A program made the translations under genes and the position numbers. From contig DOWV01000006.1 in the NCBI GenBank assembly GCA_003519375.1, positions 19,892-35,059 of the forward strand: DNA of 15,168 nucleotides. Direction: 5' to 3'. The notes beneath the pieces are model-generated. The model saw only the letters and a program-made list of their open reading frames with translations, made no database searches and was not told the origin of the DNA. Every line of letters begins with the position of its first letter. Positions within the stretch are counted from its first letter, which is position 1. Below, in pieces: positions 6,701 to 14,094 of the stretch. The DNA comes from Bacteroidota bacterium (GTDB lineage Bacteria; Bacteroidota; Ignavibacteria; UBA10030).

Positions 6701-7432
6701 TTGGAAAACCGATTACGCTTGTTGTACGGTCTTCAGCGAGTCGATTCAAGTCTCGATGAACTCCACGAACTCAAAGGAGATCTCCCCCACCTCGTCGAGG
6801 TGCTGGAGAAGAAACTGAGGGAACGGGAGCAACAGCGGAAAACGCTCGAGGAAACAGTGAAGAGCTCCATCGTTCGCCGTGATCAGATCGACCTCGAGAT
6901 CGTGACAACAAAAGAAAAGATCGAGAAGTACAAGGAGCAGCAGTTCCAGATCAAAACGAACAAGCAGTACGACGCTTTGACACGGGAAATCGACCTGTCT
7001 CAGGAACGGATCACCGCGCTCGAAAAGGAGATGGAATCGGTTGAGGGAAAAACCACGGTTGCGAAATCGGATCTCGAGGGGTTGCTGCCGGAACTGGAAG
7101 AGCTGAAAAAAGAACTGAAGGAACGGCAGACCGAGCTGGACCAGGTGAACAAGGAGCACGAGGACGAAGAGCTGAAACTGAAGCACCAGCGTGACAAGCT
7201 CACCGTCCGTATCGAGAAAAGCGACCTGAAACAGTACGAACGCATCCGCAAGGCGCTGGGAGGCAAGGCGGTCGTGCCTGTCCGACGCAACGCGTGTGGA
7301 GGCTGTTTTAAGCGTGTCCCGCCGCAGGTCTCGGTCGAATTGCGTAAGAATTCGAGCGTCATGACGTGTGAGCATTGCGGACGGATGCTGGTTTCGGACG
7401 ATATCGTCCAGGCGACTACGAGCGACGAATGA
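6701..7432 (+). CDS. Coiled-coil C4 zinc-ribbon protein (CdsZ/FlgZ-like)
   Basis: The 243-residue protein has two parts. Residues about 8-185 are rich in Glu, Lys, Leu and Gln with heptad spacing and should form a long antiparallel coiled-coil hairpin. The C-terminal end is a four-cysteine zinc ribbon: Cys199-x2-Cys202 (NACGGC) and Cys223-x2-Cys226 (CEHC). This is the architecture of the family including Chlamydia CT398/CdsZ and Helicobacter HP0958/FlgZ, members of which are known to bind sigma-54 and to link it to secretion or flagellar functions. Whether this one does so is inference, though a sigma-54 activator is encoded 2.7 kb upstream. Translation starts at TTG (6701) behind AAAGGAG. 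Its stop overlaps the next gene's start (ATGA, 7429-7432), indicating translational coupling with the RNase H-like protein. Confidence 0.9.
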   Translation: MENRLRLLYGLQRVDSSLDELHELKGDLPHLVEVLEKKLREREQQRKTLEETVKSSIVRRDQIDLEIVTTKEKIEKYKEQQFQIKTNKQYDALTREIDLSQERITALEKEMESVEGKTTVAKSDLEGLLPELEELKKELKERQTELDQVNKEHEDEELKLKHQRDKLTVRIEKSDLKQYERIRKALGGKAVVPVRRNACGGCFKRVPPQVSVELRKNSSVMTCEHCGRMLVSDDIVQATTSDE

Positions 7433-7845
7433 TTGTCTACGCCTTCACAGACGGCGCGGCCCGTGGGAATCCGGGCGAGAGCGGTATTGGAGTCATTTAC
7501 AAGGATGAACGCGGCGTGACGCTGACGGAGCTCAGCGGATACATCGGCGAAGCGACGAACAACGTGGCCGAATATCACGCTCTTCTCGCGTGCCTCCACG
7601 GCGCATCGGATCTCAAGTGCAGCAAGCTCGTCGTTCACTCAGACAGTGAACTGATGGTTCGCCAGCTCCGGGGAGAATACAAAGTAAAGGATCCGGGCCT
7701 CAAGAGACTCTTCCTCAAGGTGCAGCATCTGCTCGGTGATGCATCTTTTGCATTCGAGATCAAACACGTGACAAGGGACTTGAATCAAGAAGCGGACCGT
7801 CTCGCAAACCTCGGCATCGATTCCCGCAAGCGGCTTCGGATATAG
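7429..7845 (+). CDS. Ribonuclease HI-family protein
   Basis: A compact 138-residue RNase H fold, predicted to cut the RNA strand of RNA-DNA hybrids. The four acidic catalytic positions are recognisable: Asp8 in FTDGAARGNPG, Glu48 in NNVAEY, Asp72 in HSDSEL, and Asp123 in NQEADRLAN. The GAARGNPG start and NNVAEY motif are typical of the shorter RNase HI branch related to YpdQ and the N-terminal domain of Rv2228c, rather than E. coli RnhA with its basic handle. The ATG at 7429 overlaps the preceding stop by an ATGA; an upstream in-frame TTG at 7375 would add residues that do not fit the fold. It precedes rnpB by 31 bases on the same strand, so RNA processing functions are clustered here. No symbol is assigned because the exact subfamily was not tested. 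Confidence 0.93.
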   Translation: MIVYAFTDGAARGNPGESGIGVIYKDERGVTLTELSGYIGEATNNVAEYHALLACLHGASDLKCSKLVVHSDSELMVRQLRGEYKVKDPGLKRLFLKVQHLLGDASFAFEIKHVTRDLNQEADRLANLGIDSRKRLRI

Positions 7846-7876
7846 GAAGCAGGCAACAAGCATTTTCAACAACGCA

Positions 7877-8290
7877 GGTGTGGCCGGCCAGGCAGTCGCT
7901 CCGTCCGTTCGCGGACGGGGAGGAAAGTCCGAACACTCCAGGGCAAGGCGCCTCAGGTCAACTGAGGGTCCTGCAGGCGATATCCTGCAGGAACGGACAG
8001 TATCACAGAAAACACACATCCCTTCGTTCCGACTACGTCGGCGCGGAGAGAGAAAGGTGAAAAGGTGGTGTAAGAGACCACCGCTCCGACAGAGATGCCG
8101 GAGGCACGAGAAACCCCGCCTGGTGCAAGACCAAGCAAATCCCGCTCCCACTCACGTGGGGAAGAGCTGCCCGTTCAACCCTCTCACGAGGAACGGGATG
8201 GGTAGGTCGCTCAGAGAAATGACTGCCTCGTTCTGTTCCGGCTTGCTGGGACAGGGCCAGACAGAATTCGGCTTATCGGCCGGCCACTCC
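7877..8290 (+). ncRNA. rnpB: RNase P RNA, bacterial A-type
   Basis: The catalytic RNA of RNase P, which removes the 5' leaders of tRNA precursors. The conserved P4 left half GAGGAAAGTCCG lies at 7920-7931 and its partner region ACAGAATTCGGCTTAT at 8261-8276. The ends pair as P1: GTGTGGCCGGCC (7878-7889) with GGCCGGCCACTC (8278-8289), one mismatch. A P12-like hairpin GGTGGT/ACCACC follows the usual GGTGAAA segment, GAAACCCCGCC-like core bases are present around 8110-8120, and an L15-type GGGTAGGTCGC near 8200 can hold the tRNA CCA end. Length is about 414 bases, slightly longer than the 377 of E. coli. Boundaries are set by P1 and are accurate to a few bases. Reading frames inside it are chance. 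No intrinsic terminator follows before recJ. Confidence 0.96.
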
Positions 8291-8316
8291 CTGCTTTATG
8301 ATGGACCATTGAACTT

Positions 8317-10056
8317 ATGACACCTCTTCGTGAATATCGTTGGACATTTCCCAGCACGGAAATTCCCCTGGAGCATCTCGAGAAGTCAAAGAAGCTGAGC
8401 GATGAGCTCGGCGTTTCGCCGGTACTTACCGAGATCCTTGTGAAACGCGGCATCGATACGTTTGAGGGCGCCCGTTCCTTCTTCCGGCCCTCTCTTGACA
8501 ACCTTCATGATCCTTTCCTCATGGATGGCATGCAGCTGGCCGTCGACCGCATTGTGAAAGCAGTCGCCGATAAGGAAAAGATCCTGGTCTATGGGGATTA
8601 CGACGTCGACGGAACAAATGGCGTCGCCCTGATGTGGACCTTCCTGAACAGCATCCGGGCAAACGCTGAATACTATATTCCGGATCGTATAAAGGATGGC
8701 TATGGCCTGTCGGTCGCGGCCGTGGAACGCGCCAGGGAGCACGGCATTCAACTTCTCATTTCTGTCGATTGCGGCATCACTGCTGTCAAGCCGGTTGAGC
8801 GTGCAACGGAACTTGGAATCGATGTCATCATTTGCGATCACCATGAACCCGGCGACATCATTCCATCAGCGCACGCCGTCCTGGACCCTCTCAAGCCGGG
8901 ATGCCCCTACCCGTACAAGACTCTGTGCGGTTGCAGCGTCGCGTTCAAACTCGTACAAGCTCTGTCGACGCACCCTTCGTTCCAGCCGATGCTCGAAGAA
9001 AGTAACCAGACGCTTTTGCAGTACCTCGATTTCGTCACTCTTGCGACAACGGCAGACATTGTGAATCTCACCGGTGAGAACCGGGTCCTCGTGAAACTCG
9101 GGCTTGAAGTGTTGAACACGAACCCCCATCCAGGCGTCCATGCCCTCATTGATACTTCGGGCCTCAAACTCGGCCGCATCACCGCAGGACAAATTGTGTT
9201 CGTGCTGGCACCCCGCATCAATGCAGTTGGCCGGCTGGGCGACGCGACGCGCGCTGTCGAACTGCTCACGTCCGAATCATTCACGACCGCCCTCGAGCGG
9301 GCCAAAGTGTTCGAAGAAGAGAATCGCAATCGCCGGAAAATCGATGAGGACACCTTCATCGAGGCACAAGAATTGGTCGAAAACTACCTCGACATCGACA
9401 ACGAGAGCGCGATCATTCTGCACCAGGAGACGTGGCATCCCGGCGTGATCGGCATCGTCGCCTCACGTTTGGTAGAAAGATACTACCGGCCGACAATCAT
9501 GATGACCACCGTCGACGGCATAGCCAAGGGTTCAGCCCGCAGCGTTGCCGGCTTCGACATCTATCAGGCGTTGAAACGATGCGAGGACAAACTAGTCCAG
9601 TTTGGAGGACACAAATACGCGGCCGGCTTGTCTGTTGAGCTGGATCGATTGGATGAGTTCAAGGAAGCATTCAACGAAATCGCAAAGGAGCTGCTTACGG
9701 GCGACCTCCTGACGCCGGAAATCCGGGTCGATGCTGAGATCAGGCTGGGCGAGGTGACCCCCAAATTCGTGCGCGTACTGAACCAGTTTGCGCCATTCGG
9801 GCCGGGGAACATGCGCCCGGTGTTTGTAGCGCGCAACGTGGAGATCTACGGCACCCCTCGTATCGTGGGTAAGAACCATCTGAAGTTCAAGGTCCGGTCG
9901 AACGGGCAGATCTTTGATGCGATCGGGTTCAACCTGGGAGGATTCATTGAGAAATTGCTCCATGGCCGCCGAACCGCCGATCTCGCGTTCTCCCTTGACG
10001 AAAGCGATTTTGCGGGGGAAGCCGTTCCGCAGTTGAAGATCAAGGACATCAAATAG
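8317..10056 (+). CDS. recJ: Single-stranded-DNA-specific 5'-3' exonuclease RecJ
   Basis: RecJ degrades single-stranded DNA from 5' ends in recombination and mismatch/base-excision repair, using Mn2+/Mg2+. The 579-residue protein is full length. DHH-domain motifs: GDYDVDG (93-99), VDCGI (150-154), DHHEP (174-178), and a CGCSVAFK variant (204-211) of the usual GxGVAFK segment. The DHHA1 part has HPGVIGIVASRL (374-385) and GGHKYAAGL (430-438). The end from about 495 forms the OB-fold (FGPGNMRPVF, 494-503). The ATG at 8317 lies only 26 bases past the 3' end of rnpB, with no Shine-Dalgarno and no separate promoter found, so expression probably depends on transcription through rnpB or on RNA processing. 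The palindromic repeat at 10069-10170 follows it. Confidence 0.97.
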   Translation: MTPLREYRWTFPSTEIPLEHLEKSKKLSDELGVSPVLTEILVKRGIDTFEGARSFFRPSLDNLHDPFLMDGMQLAVDRIVKAVADKEKILVYGDYDVDGTNGVALMWTFLNSIRANAEYYIPDRIKDGYGLSVAAVERAREHGIQLLISVDCGITAVKPVERATELGIDVIICDHHEPGDIIPSAHAVLDPLKPGCPYPYKTLCGCSVAFKLVQALSTHPSFQPMLEESNQTLLQYLDFVTLATTADIVNLTGENRVLVKLGLEVLNTNPHPGVHALIDTSGLKLGRITAGQIVFVLAPRINAVGRLGDATRAVELLTSESFTTALERAKVFEEENRNRRKIDEDTFIEAQELVENYLDIDNESAIILHQETWHPGVIGIVASRLVERYYRPTIMMTTVDGIAKGSARSVAGFDIYQALKRCEDKLVQFGGHKYAAGLSVELDRLDEFKEAFNEIAKELLTGDLLTPEIRVDAEIRLGEVTPKFVRVLNQFAPFGPGNMRPVFVARNVEIYGTPRIVGKNHLKFKVRSNGQIFDAIGFNLGGFIEKLLHGRRTADLAFSLDESDFAGEAVPQLKIKDIK

Positions 10057-10068
10057 AGTTTCACGTCT

Positions 10069-10170
10069 GAAGTTTCAGGTCCAAAGTTGAGGAACCAGTA
10101 CATCACAACTTCAAACTTGGAACTTGTCCGCCGGAGGCGGATCCGCCTTAGGCGGAAAACCTGAAACTTC
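10069..10170. repeat. Nested palindromic intergenic repeat
   Basis: Perfect 12-base outer arms, GAAGTTTCAGGT (10069-10080) and ACCTGAAACTTC (10159-10170), enclose further imperfect inverted arms (10081-10092 with 10109-10120). A GC-rich core holds two adjacent 6-bp hairpins: TCCGCC-GGA-GGCGGA (10127-10141) and TCCGCC-TTA-GGCGGA (10142-10156). The 12-base segment 10136-10147 is itself a perfect palindrome. It fills most of the 146-base gap between recJ and yebC. It resembles small dispersed palindromes or MITE-like elements, but copy number cannot be seen here; it could also act as a transcript-stabilising or attenuating structure. Confidence 0.8.
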
Positions 10171-10202
10171 TGCTCCACCCCTTCTACCGAAAGGTACTGC
10201 CT

Positions 10203-10955
10203 ATGTCAGGACACTCGAAGTGGGCTAAGATCCGTCGCTCAAAGGCCGTAACGGATGCAAAACGAGGCAAGATGTTCACGCAGATCATCAAGGAGATCAC
10301 GATCGCCTCTCGGCTTGGAGGCGGCGATCCCGCCGGCAATCCGAGGCTCCGTTTTGCGATAGAGAAGGCAAGAGCCGGCAACATGCCGGCGGATAATGTC
10401 AAACGGGCCATTCTGAAGGGGACAGGTGAGCTTCCGGGCCAGGCCTTCGAAGATGCCGTCTATGAGGCATACGGACCCGCAGGCGTCGCCCTTCTCATAG
10501 AGGCCGTCACGGACAACAAGACTCGAACCGTCAACGACATAAGGCATATCCTTGACCGCAACCACGGGAAGATGGCAGCCAGCGGCGCCGTGGCCTACCA
10601 GTTCCATCGCAAGGGGCAGATCGCCGTTCCGAAGAGCAAAATCGGCGAAGACGATCTGATGGGCCTCATCCTCGACGCCGGAGCTGAAGACATGACAACG
10701 GACGAAGAGCAGTTCACGGTCACGACGGCTCCCGACGCCTTTGAAAAAGTGAAGAAAGCGATCGAAGACAAACACATCCCGATCGAGCATGCCGAGCTAC
10801 AAATGATTCCGGAAATCACTGTCCATGTCGAAGGAAAAGACGCAGAGAATCTTCTGAAGCTCATCGAAAGCCTGGAAGACCACGACGACATCCAGCACGT
10901 GTACGGGAACTTCGACATCGACGAGAGCTTTTTGGCGAATCTTACCGCGGGATGA
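10203..10955 (+). CDS. YebC/PmpR/TACO1-family protein
   Basis: A 250-residue, full-length member of the YebC family. These proteins bind DNA or ribosomes; some relatives repress transcription, while others (TACO1, YebC-type) help ribosomes through proline stretches. Diagnostic features are the opening MSGHSKWAKIRRSK (1-14), KMFTQIIKEI (23-32), GGGDPAGNPRLR (39-50), the segment MPADNVKRAI (61-70) and YEAYGPAG (87-94). The start ATG follows AAAGG by eight bases. The stop overlaps the ruvC start in an ATGA (10952-10955), so it is coupled to the Holliday-junction genes, a very common bacterial order (yebC-ruvC-ruvA-ruvB). Family membership is certain; whether it acts in transcription or translation is not decided by sequence. 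Confidence 0.96.
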   Translation: MSGHSKWAKIRRSKAVTDAKRGKMFTQIIKEITIASRLGGGDPAGNPRLRFAIEKARAGNMPADNVKRAILKGTGELPGQAFEDAVYEAYGPAGVALLIEAVTDNKTRTVNDIRHILDRNHGKMAASGAVAYQFHRKGQIAVPKSKIGEDDLMGLILDAGAEDMTTDEEQFTVTTAPDAFEKVKKAIEDKHIPIEHAELQMIPEITVHVEGKDAENLLKLIESLEDHDDIQHVYGNFDIDESFLANLTAG

Positions 10956-11533
10956 GCAAAAACACGTCGATCATCATATTGGGTGTCGACCCGGGCACTC
11001 TGATCACCGGTTTCGGAGTCATCGAGGCCCGAGGGGGCACCGTACGAGTCCTCGAGTATGACGTCGTTCGCAATCAGAGCGACCAGAGCATGCCGATCCG
11101 ACTGAAAGCGATTTACACGGCCCTCTGCAAAGTGATTGACCGATTCCACCCGGACGAATTCGCGATTGAGACCGCGTTCTATGGCAAGAACGCACAATCG
11201 GCAATGAAACTCGGCCACGCCCGGGGCGTCTCGATTCTCGCCGCCGTCAATTACGAGATTCCCACGTCGGAGTATTCGCCTCGGGAAGTGAAACGATCGG
11301 TGGCCGGCACGGGAGCGGCGTCAAAAGACCAGGTCAGCTACATGGTTCAATCGATTCTCAAGCTCAAAACCCCGCCGCGATTCTACGATGCCACCGACGC
11401 TCTTGCCGTCGCCCTCTGTCACAGTTTTCAGACCGGCGGGCGTTTGCCCCGCACGTCCCGTGGGAAGAAGAGCCATCGCTCCTGGAGCGAATACGTCCAG
11501 GCACATCCTGAAAAACTTGCGAGGCCCCGATGA
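10952..11533 (+). CDS. ruvC: Holliday junction resolvase RuvC
   Basis: RuvC cuts Holliday junctions symmetrically after RuvAB branch migration, working as a dimer. The 193-residue protein has the RNase H-like fold with all four acidic catalytic residues: Asp13 in GVDPGT, Glu73 in AIETAFYGKN, and Asp146 and Asp149 in YDATDALAVA, matching E. coli Asp7, Glu66, Asp138 and Asp141. The C-terminal tail of about 30 residues past the fold is basic. Start and stop overlap the neighbours by ATGA on both sides (yebC at 10952, ruvA at 11530), which implies translational coupling and near-equal production. Confidence 0.97.
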   Translation: MSKNTSIIILGVDPGTLITGFGVIEARGGTVRVLEYDVVRNQSDQSMPIRLKAIYTALCKVIDRFHPDEFAIETAFYGKNAQSAMKLGHARGVSILAAVNYEIPTSEYSPREVKRSVAGTGAASKDQVSYMVQSILKLKTPPRFYDATDALAVALCHSFQTGGRLPRTSRGKKSHRSWSEYVQAHPEKLARPR

Positions 11534-12135
11534 TCGGATCGCTCACGGGAACGCTCAAGCACAAATCACCAACGGAAGTCGTTCTGGATGTCAATGGCGT
11601 CGGCTACGCCGTCATCATCCCCTTCTCCACGTATGAGAAGTTGGGCGACCTTGAGAGCCGCGTCACGCTCGTGACGCACCTTCACGTTCGCGAGGACGCA
11701 CTCCAGCTGTTCGGCTTTTTCACAGAGGAAGAGCGGTTCTTCTTCAAACTCCTCATTTCGGTCAACGGTATAGGGCCGAAGATCGCGCAGGGAATTCTTT
11801 CCGGGATTTCCGTCCCGGAGCTTCGCCAGCACATTGCCAATGGGAATATATCTGCCCTCACGGCGATCCCGGGCGTCGGCAAGAAAACGGCCGAACGGCT
11901 CGTCATCGAGTTGCGCGACAAGATAGGGAAAATCGGCAGGGGAGATGCAGGTCACATAAGCACAGAAGACGGAAGCGAACTCCGCCAGGAAGCGCTCCTG
12001 GCACTCACGTCACTGGGTTACAATCGACAACAGGCCGAAAAGGCCATTCGTCAGGTTCTGCAGGAAACAACGGGCGAGAAGATCTCCCTTCAGGACCTCA
12101 TCAAGAAAGCTCTTCGTCTGGCAGCCAACGGCTAG
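11530..12135 (+). CDS. ruvA: Holliday junction branch migration protein RuvA
   Basis: RuvA forms tetramers that clamp the four-way junction and load the RuvB motor. The 201-residue protein has the N-terminal OB-fold (about 1-62) with the acidic pin Glu55-Asp56 (VREDALQLFGF), two helix-hairpin-helix motifs (GIGPKIAQ, 80-87, and GVGKKTAERL, 115-124), a flexible linker (about 135-150) and the C-terminal helical domain (about 150-201) that binds RuvB. The ATG overlaps the ruvC stop. ruvB follows after 45 bases that contain a short hairpin. Confidence 0.97.
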   Translation: MIGSLTGTLKHKSPTEVVLDVNGVGYAVIIPFSTYEKLGDLESRVTLVTHLHVREDALQLFGFFTEEERFFFKLLISVNGIGPKIAQGILSGISVPELRQHIANGNISALTAIPGVGKKTAERLVIELRDKIGKIGRGDAGHISTEDGSELRQEALLALTSLGYNRQQAEKAIRQVLQETTGEKISLQDLIKKALRLAANG

Positions 12136-12137
12136 CA

Positions 12138-12152
12138 GAAGATTCCATCTTC
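12138..12152 (+). other. Short hairpin between ruvA and ruvB
   Basis: GAAGAT-TCC-ATCTTC forms a perfect 6-bp stem with a 3-base loop, three bases after the ruvA stop. No T run follows, so it is not a standard terminator. It could tune the relative amount of ruvB, which has no obvious Shine-Dalgarno; it may also be chance. Confidence 0.4.
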
Positions 12153-12180
12153 GAAATCCACGATCGCTTACTGACCGCCA

Positions 12181-13218
12181 ATGAAAAAATCAGATCATAC
12201 ATCACCCGAAAGACTTGAGAACGAGTTTGAGCTCGACCAGACTCTCCGGCCGGCTCATCTAGAAGAATTCACCGGTCAACGGAATCTGGTCGATAATCTG
12301 AAGATCTTCATCTCAGCGGCAAAGCAGCGGCATGAACCTCTTGACCACGTGCTGCTCACGGGACCTCCGGGCCTCGGCAAAACAACGCTGGCTTTTATCG
12401 TCGCGAACGAGATGGGAGTTGGCATCAAAGTAACATCGGGGCCAACGCTTGAGAAACCGGGCGACCTGGCCGGGATTCTCACTTCGCTCCAGAATGGCGA
12501 GGTGTTGTTCATCGACGAGATTCACAGGCTCCCGCCGAAGATTGAGGAGTATCTCTATTCTGCGATGGAAGAATTCCGGGTCGACATCATCATCGACAGC
12601 GGGCCGGGGGCCAAGACCATTTCGCTCAACCTTGAGCCGTTCACGCTCGTCGGAGCAACAACGCGGGCGGGCCTTCTCAGCTCCCCCCTGCGGTCACGAT
12701 TTGGTATCGCGAACAGGCTGGACTACTACAACGTTGATCAGCTGAGGTCCATCGTTTCGCGATCGGCCATGATCCTCAGCATTCCCATCGACGACGAGGC
12801 CGCCCTGGAAATTGCCAGACGTTCCCGGGGGACGCCGCGCATCGCGAATCGCCTGCTCAAGCGGTGCAGAGATTTTGCCCAAGCCGACCGGAAGCTCTCT
12901 CACCACGGCGGTGTCGTTACCCGTGAAGTGGCCGAGTACTCACTGAAGGCTCTGGAAGTCGACGATCACGGGCTCGACGAGATGGACAAACGGATACTTC
13001 AGGCAATTATCGACAAGTACAGCGGCGGGCCGGTCGGATTGAACACACTGGCGGTGGCGGTCGGAGAGGAGCCGGGGACCATCGAGGAAGTGTACGAACC
13101 GTATCTGATTCAGGAGGGATTTCTCAAGCGGACACCGAGAGGCCGCGAGGCCACTCCGCTGGCATACAAACACTTTGGGGCAGTGAAGAAGACCGCTGGA
13201 CAGGAGAGACTCTTCTAG
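12181..13218 (+). CDS. ruvB: Holliday junction branch migration ATPase RuvB
   Basis: RuvB is the hexameric AAA+ motor that pulls DNA through the RuvA-bound junction. The 345-residue protein is complete: N-terminal TLRPAHLEEFTGQ (21-33), Walker A GPPGLGKTT (61-69), Walker B LFIDEIHR (109-116), sensor 1 GATTRAG (158-164), arginine finger in SRFG (172-175, Arg173), sensor 2 GTPRIANRLL (217-226, Arg220), and a winged-helix end (about 262-345) with YLIQEGFLKRTPRGR (308-322). The ATG at 12181 fits the family start. No Shine-Dalgarno is seen, and it is 45 bases after ruvA, so it is likely transcribed in the yebC-ruvCAB operon. It is convergent with the pseudouridine synthase gene. Confidence 0.98.
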   Translation: MKKSDHTSPERLENEFELDQTLRPAHLEEFTGQRNLVDNLKIFISAAKQRHEPLDHVLLTGPPGLGKTTLAFIVANEMGVGIKVTSGPTLEKPGDLAGILTSLQNGEVLFIDEIHRLPPKIEEYLYSAMEEFRVDIIIDSGPGAKTISLNLEPFTLVGATTRAGLLSSPLRSRFGIANRLDYYNVDQLRSIVSRSAMILSIPIDDEAALEIARRSRGTPRIANRLLKRCRDFAQADRKLSHHGGVVTREVAEYSLKALEVDDHGLDEMDKRILQAIIDKYSGGPVGLNTLAVAVGEEPGTIEEVYEPYLIQEGFLKRTPRGREATPLAYKHFGAVKKTAGQERLF

Positions 13219-13230
13219 CCGCGCCCCCCT

Positions 13231-13281
13231 TCAAATCCGAAATCCTAATATCGAAATCCGAAGGAAATTCGAATAACGAAT
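13231..13281. repeat. Degenerate AT-rich direct repeat in a convergent gap
   Basis: The 66 bases between the ends of ruvB and the convergent pseudouridine synthase contain repeated AAATCCGAA units (13233-13241 and 13255-13263) and related TCGAAAT/ATTCGAA variants to about 13281. This looks like a decayed simple-repeat block of the sort scattered between genes. No hairpin with a T run, and so no bidirectional terminator, was recognised. Confidence 0.5.
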
Positions 13282-13284
13282 GTT

Positions 13285-14031
13285 TCAATATGCTCTGAAC
13301 TTCCTCAGGTACCTCAGCACAGAATTCATGTCCTTTGGTAAACCCACCGAGTGGTTGGAACGCTCACCCGTTCTTGGATGATCAAATGAGAGCGCGAATG
13401 CGTGCAGAGCTGTTCGGTCGAGAAGCGGTTTTTCCTCGCCCGAGGAGCGATAGGAGGATTTGACAGATGAAAGAAGGAATGGCTTTCCATCCCCGTAGAT
13501 CTTATCTCCCATCAACGGAGTTCCTATCGACTTCAAGTGAACACGGATCTGATGCGTCCTTCCGGTTCTCGGTCTCATTTCCAAAAAAGAATATCCGTGG
13601 AACCGTTCCAGGACACGATATTCGGTGACAGACTCCTTCCCTCCCTTTCGATCCACACGCATCACTCCCGGTATGCTGCTTTCAGCCAGAGGGTTGTCGA
13701 TTCGTCCCTGCTCGCCTTGAGGCTCGCCAATCACAATTCCTGCATACACTTTTTCAACAAGCCTTCCTTCGAACTGAGCATTCAACGAGGCGTGCGCATC
13801 GGCCGTCCTGGCGAACAACACGACACCGCTTGTTTCCCTGTCGAGCCTGTGAACGACAAAGATCTTCCCCAGCTCCGCAGTCAGGATCGCCTGAAGGTTC
13901 GGGAGATCATGCCTGTACCGGTCAGGAATAACGAGGAGATTCGCAGGTTTGTTCAGAACGATGAAGTCCTCATCATCGTGAATAACCTCCGCACCTGCAG
14001 ATTCCAGCCGCCATTTCAGTTTGCGTTCCAT
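13285..14031 (-). CDS. RluA-family RNA pseudouridine synthase
   Basis: This enzyme turns uridines in rRNA or tRNA into pseudouridine. From the ATG at 14031 it is 248 residues, a single catalytic domain without the N-terminal S4 RNA-binding domain of RluC/RluD. The catalytic motif HRLDRETSG lies at 61-69 (Asp64). Other family marks are VLNKPANLLVIP (25-36), EKVYAGIV, and RPRTGRTHQIRVHL followed by GTPLMGDKIYGD. The closest general type is RluA or TruC; the target base is unknown. An in-frame TTG at 14043 is rejected because it falls inside the -7 box of the candidate promoter (14041-14048). No Shine-Dalgarno is present, and the transcript is probably almost leaderless. It is convergent with ruvB and divergent from the secreted hydrolase. 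Confidence 0.93.
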   Translation of the reverse strand: MERKLKWRLESAGAEVIHDDEDFIVLNKPANLLVIPDRYRHDLPNLQAILTAELGKIFVVHRLDRETSGVVLFARTADAHASLNAQFEGRLVEKVYAGIVIGEPQGEQGRIDNPLAESSIPGVMRVDRKGGKESVTEYRVLERFHGYSFLEMRPRTGRTHQIRVHLKSIGTPLMGDKIYGDGKPFLLSSVKSSYRSSGEEKPLLDRTALHAFALSFDHPRTGERSNHSVGLPKDMNSVLRYLRKFRAY

Positions 14032-14040
14032 AACTAAGAA

Positions 14041-14072
14041 CAAACTTAGAGCATCCGCGAGAAAGATACAAG
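14041..14072 (-). promoter_or_regulatory. Candidate -33/-7 promoter of the pseudouridine synthase
   Basis: On the minus strand CTTG (14072-14069), a 20-base spacer and TAAGTTTG (14048-14041) give a perfect TAnnTTTG -7 box. The ATG at 14031 begins nine bases after the box, nearly the same distance as for the receiver/H-box gene, implying a very short or absent leader. Confidence 0.6.
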
Positions 14073-14094
14073 TCCGCCATAAATGGCCGTTGAA

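Noticed and set aside
6746..7375. A 209-codon minus-strand frame rich in Leu and Phe opposite the coiled-coil gene
   Set aside because: Its Leu/Phe content is the reverse complement of Glu/Lys/Gln codons in the coiled coil, not a membrane protein.
7880..8320. Reading frames on both strands within 7880-8320
   Set aside because: This is RNase P RNA; the frames cross conserved RNA core elements.
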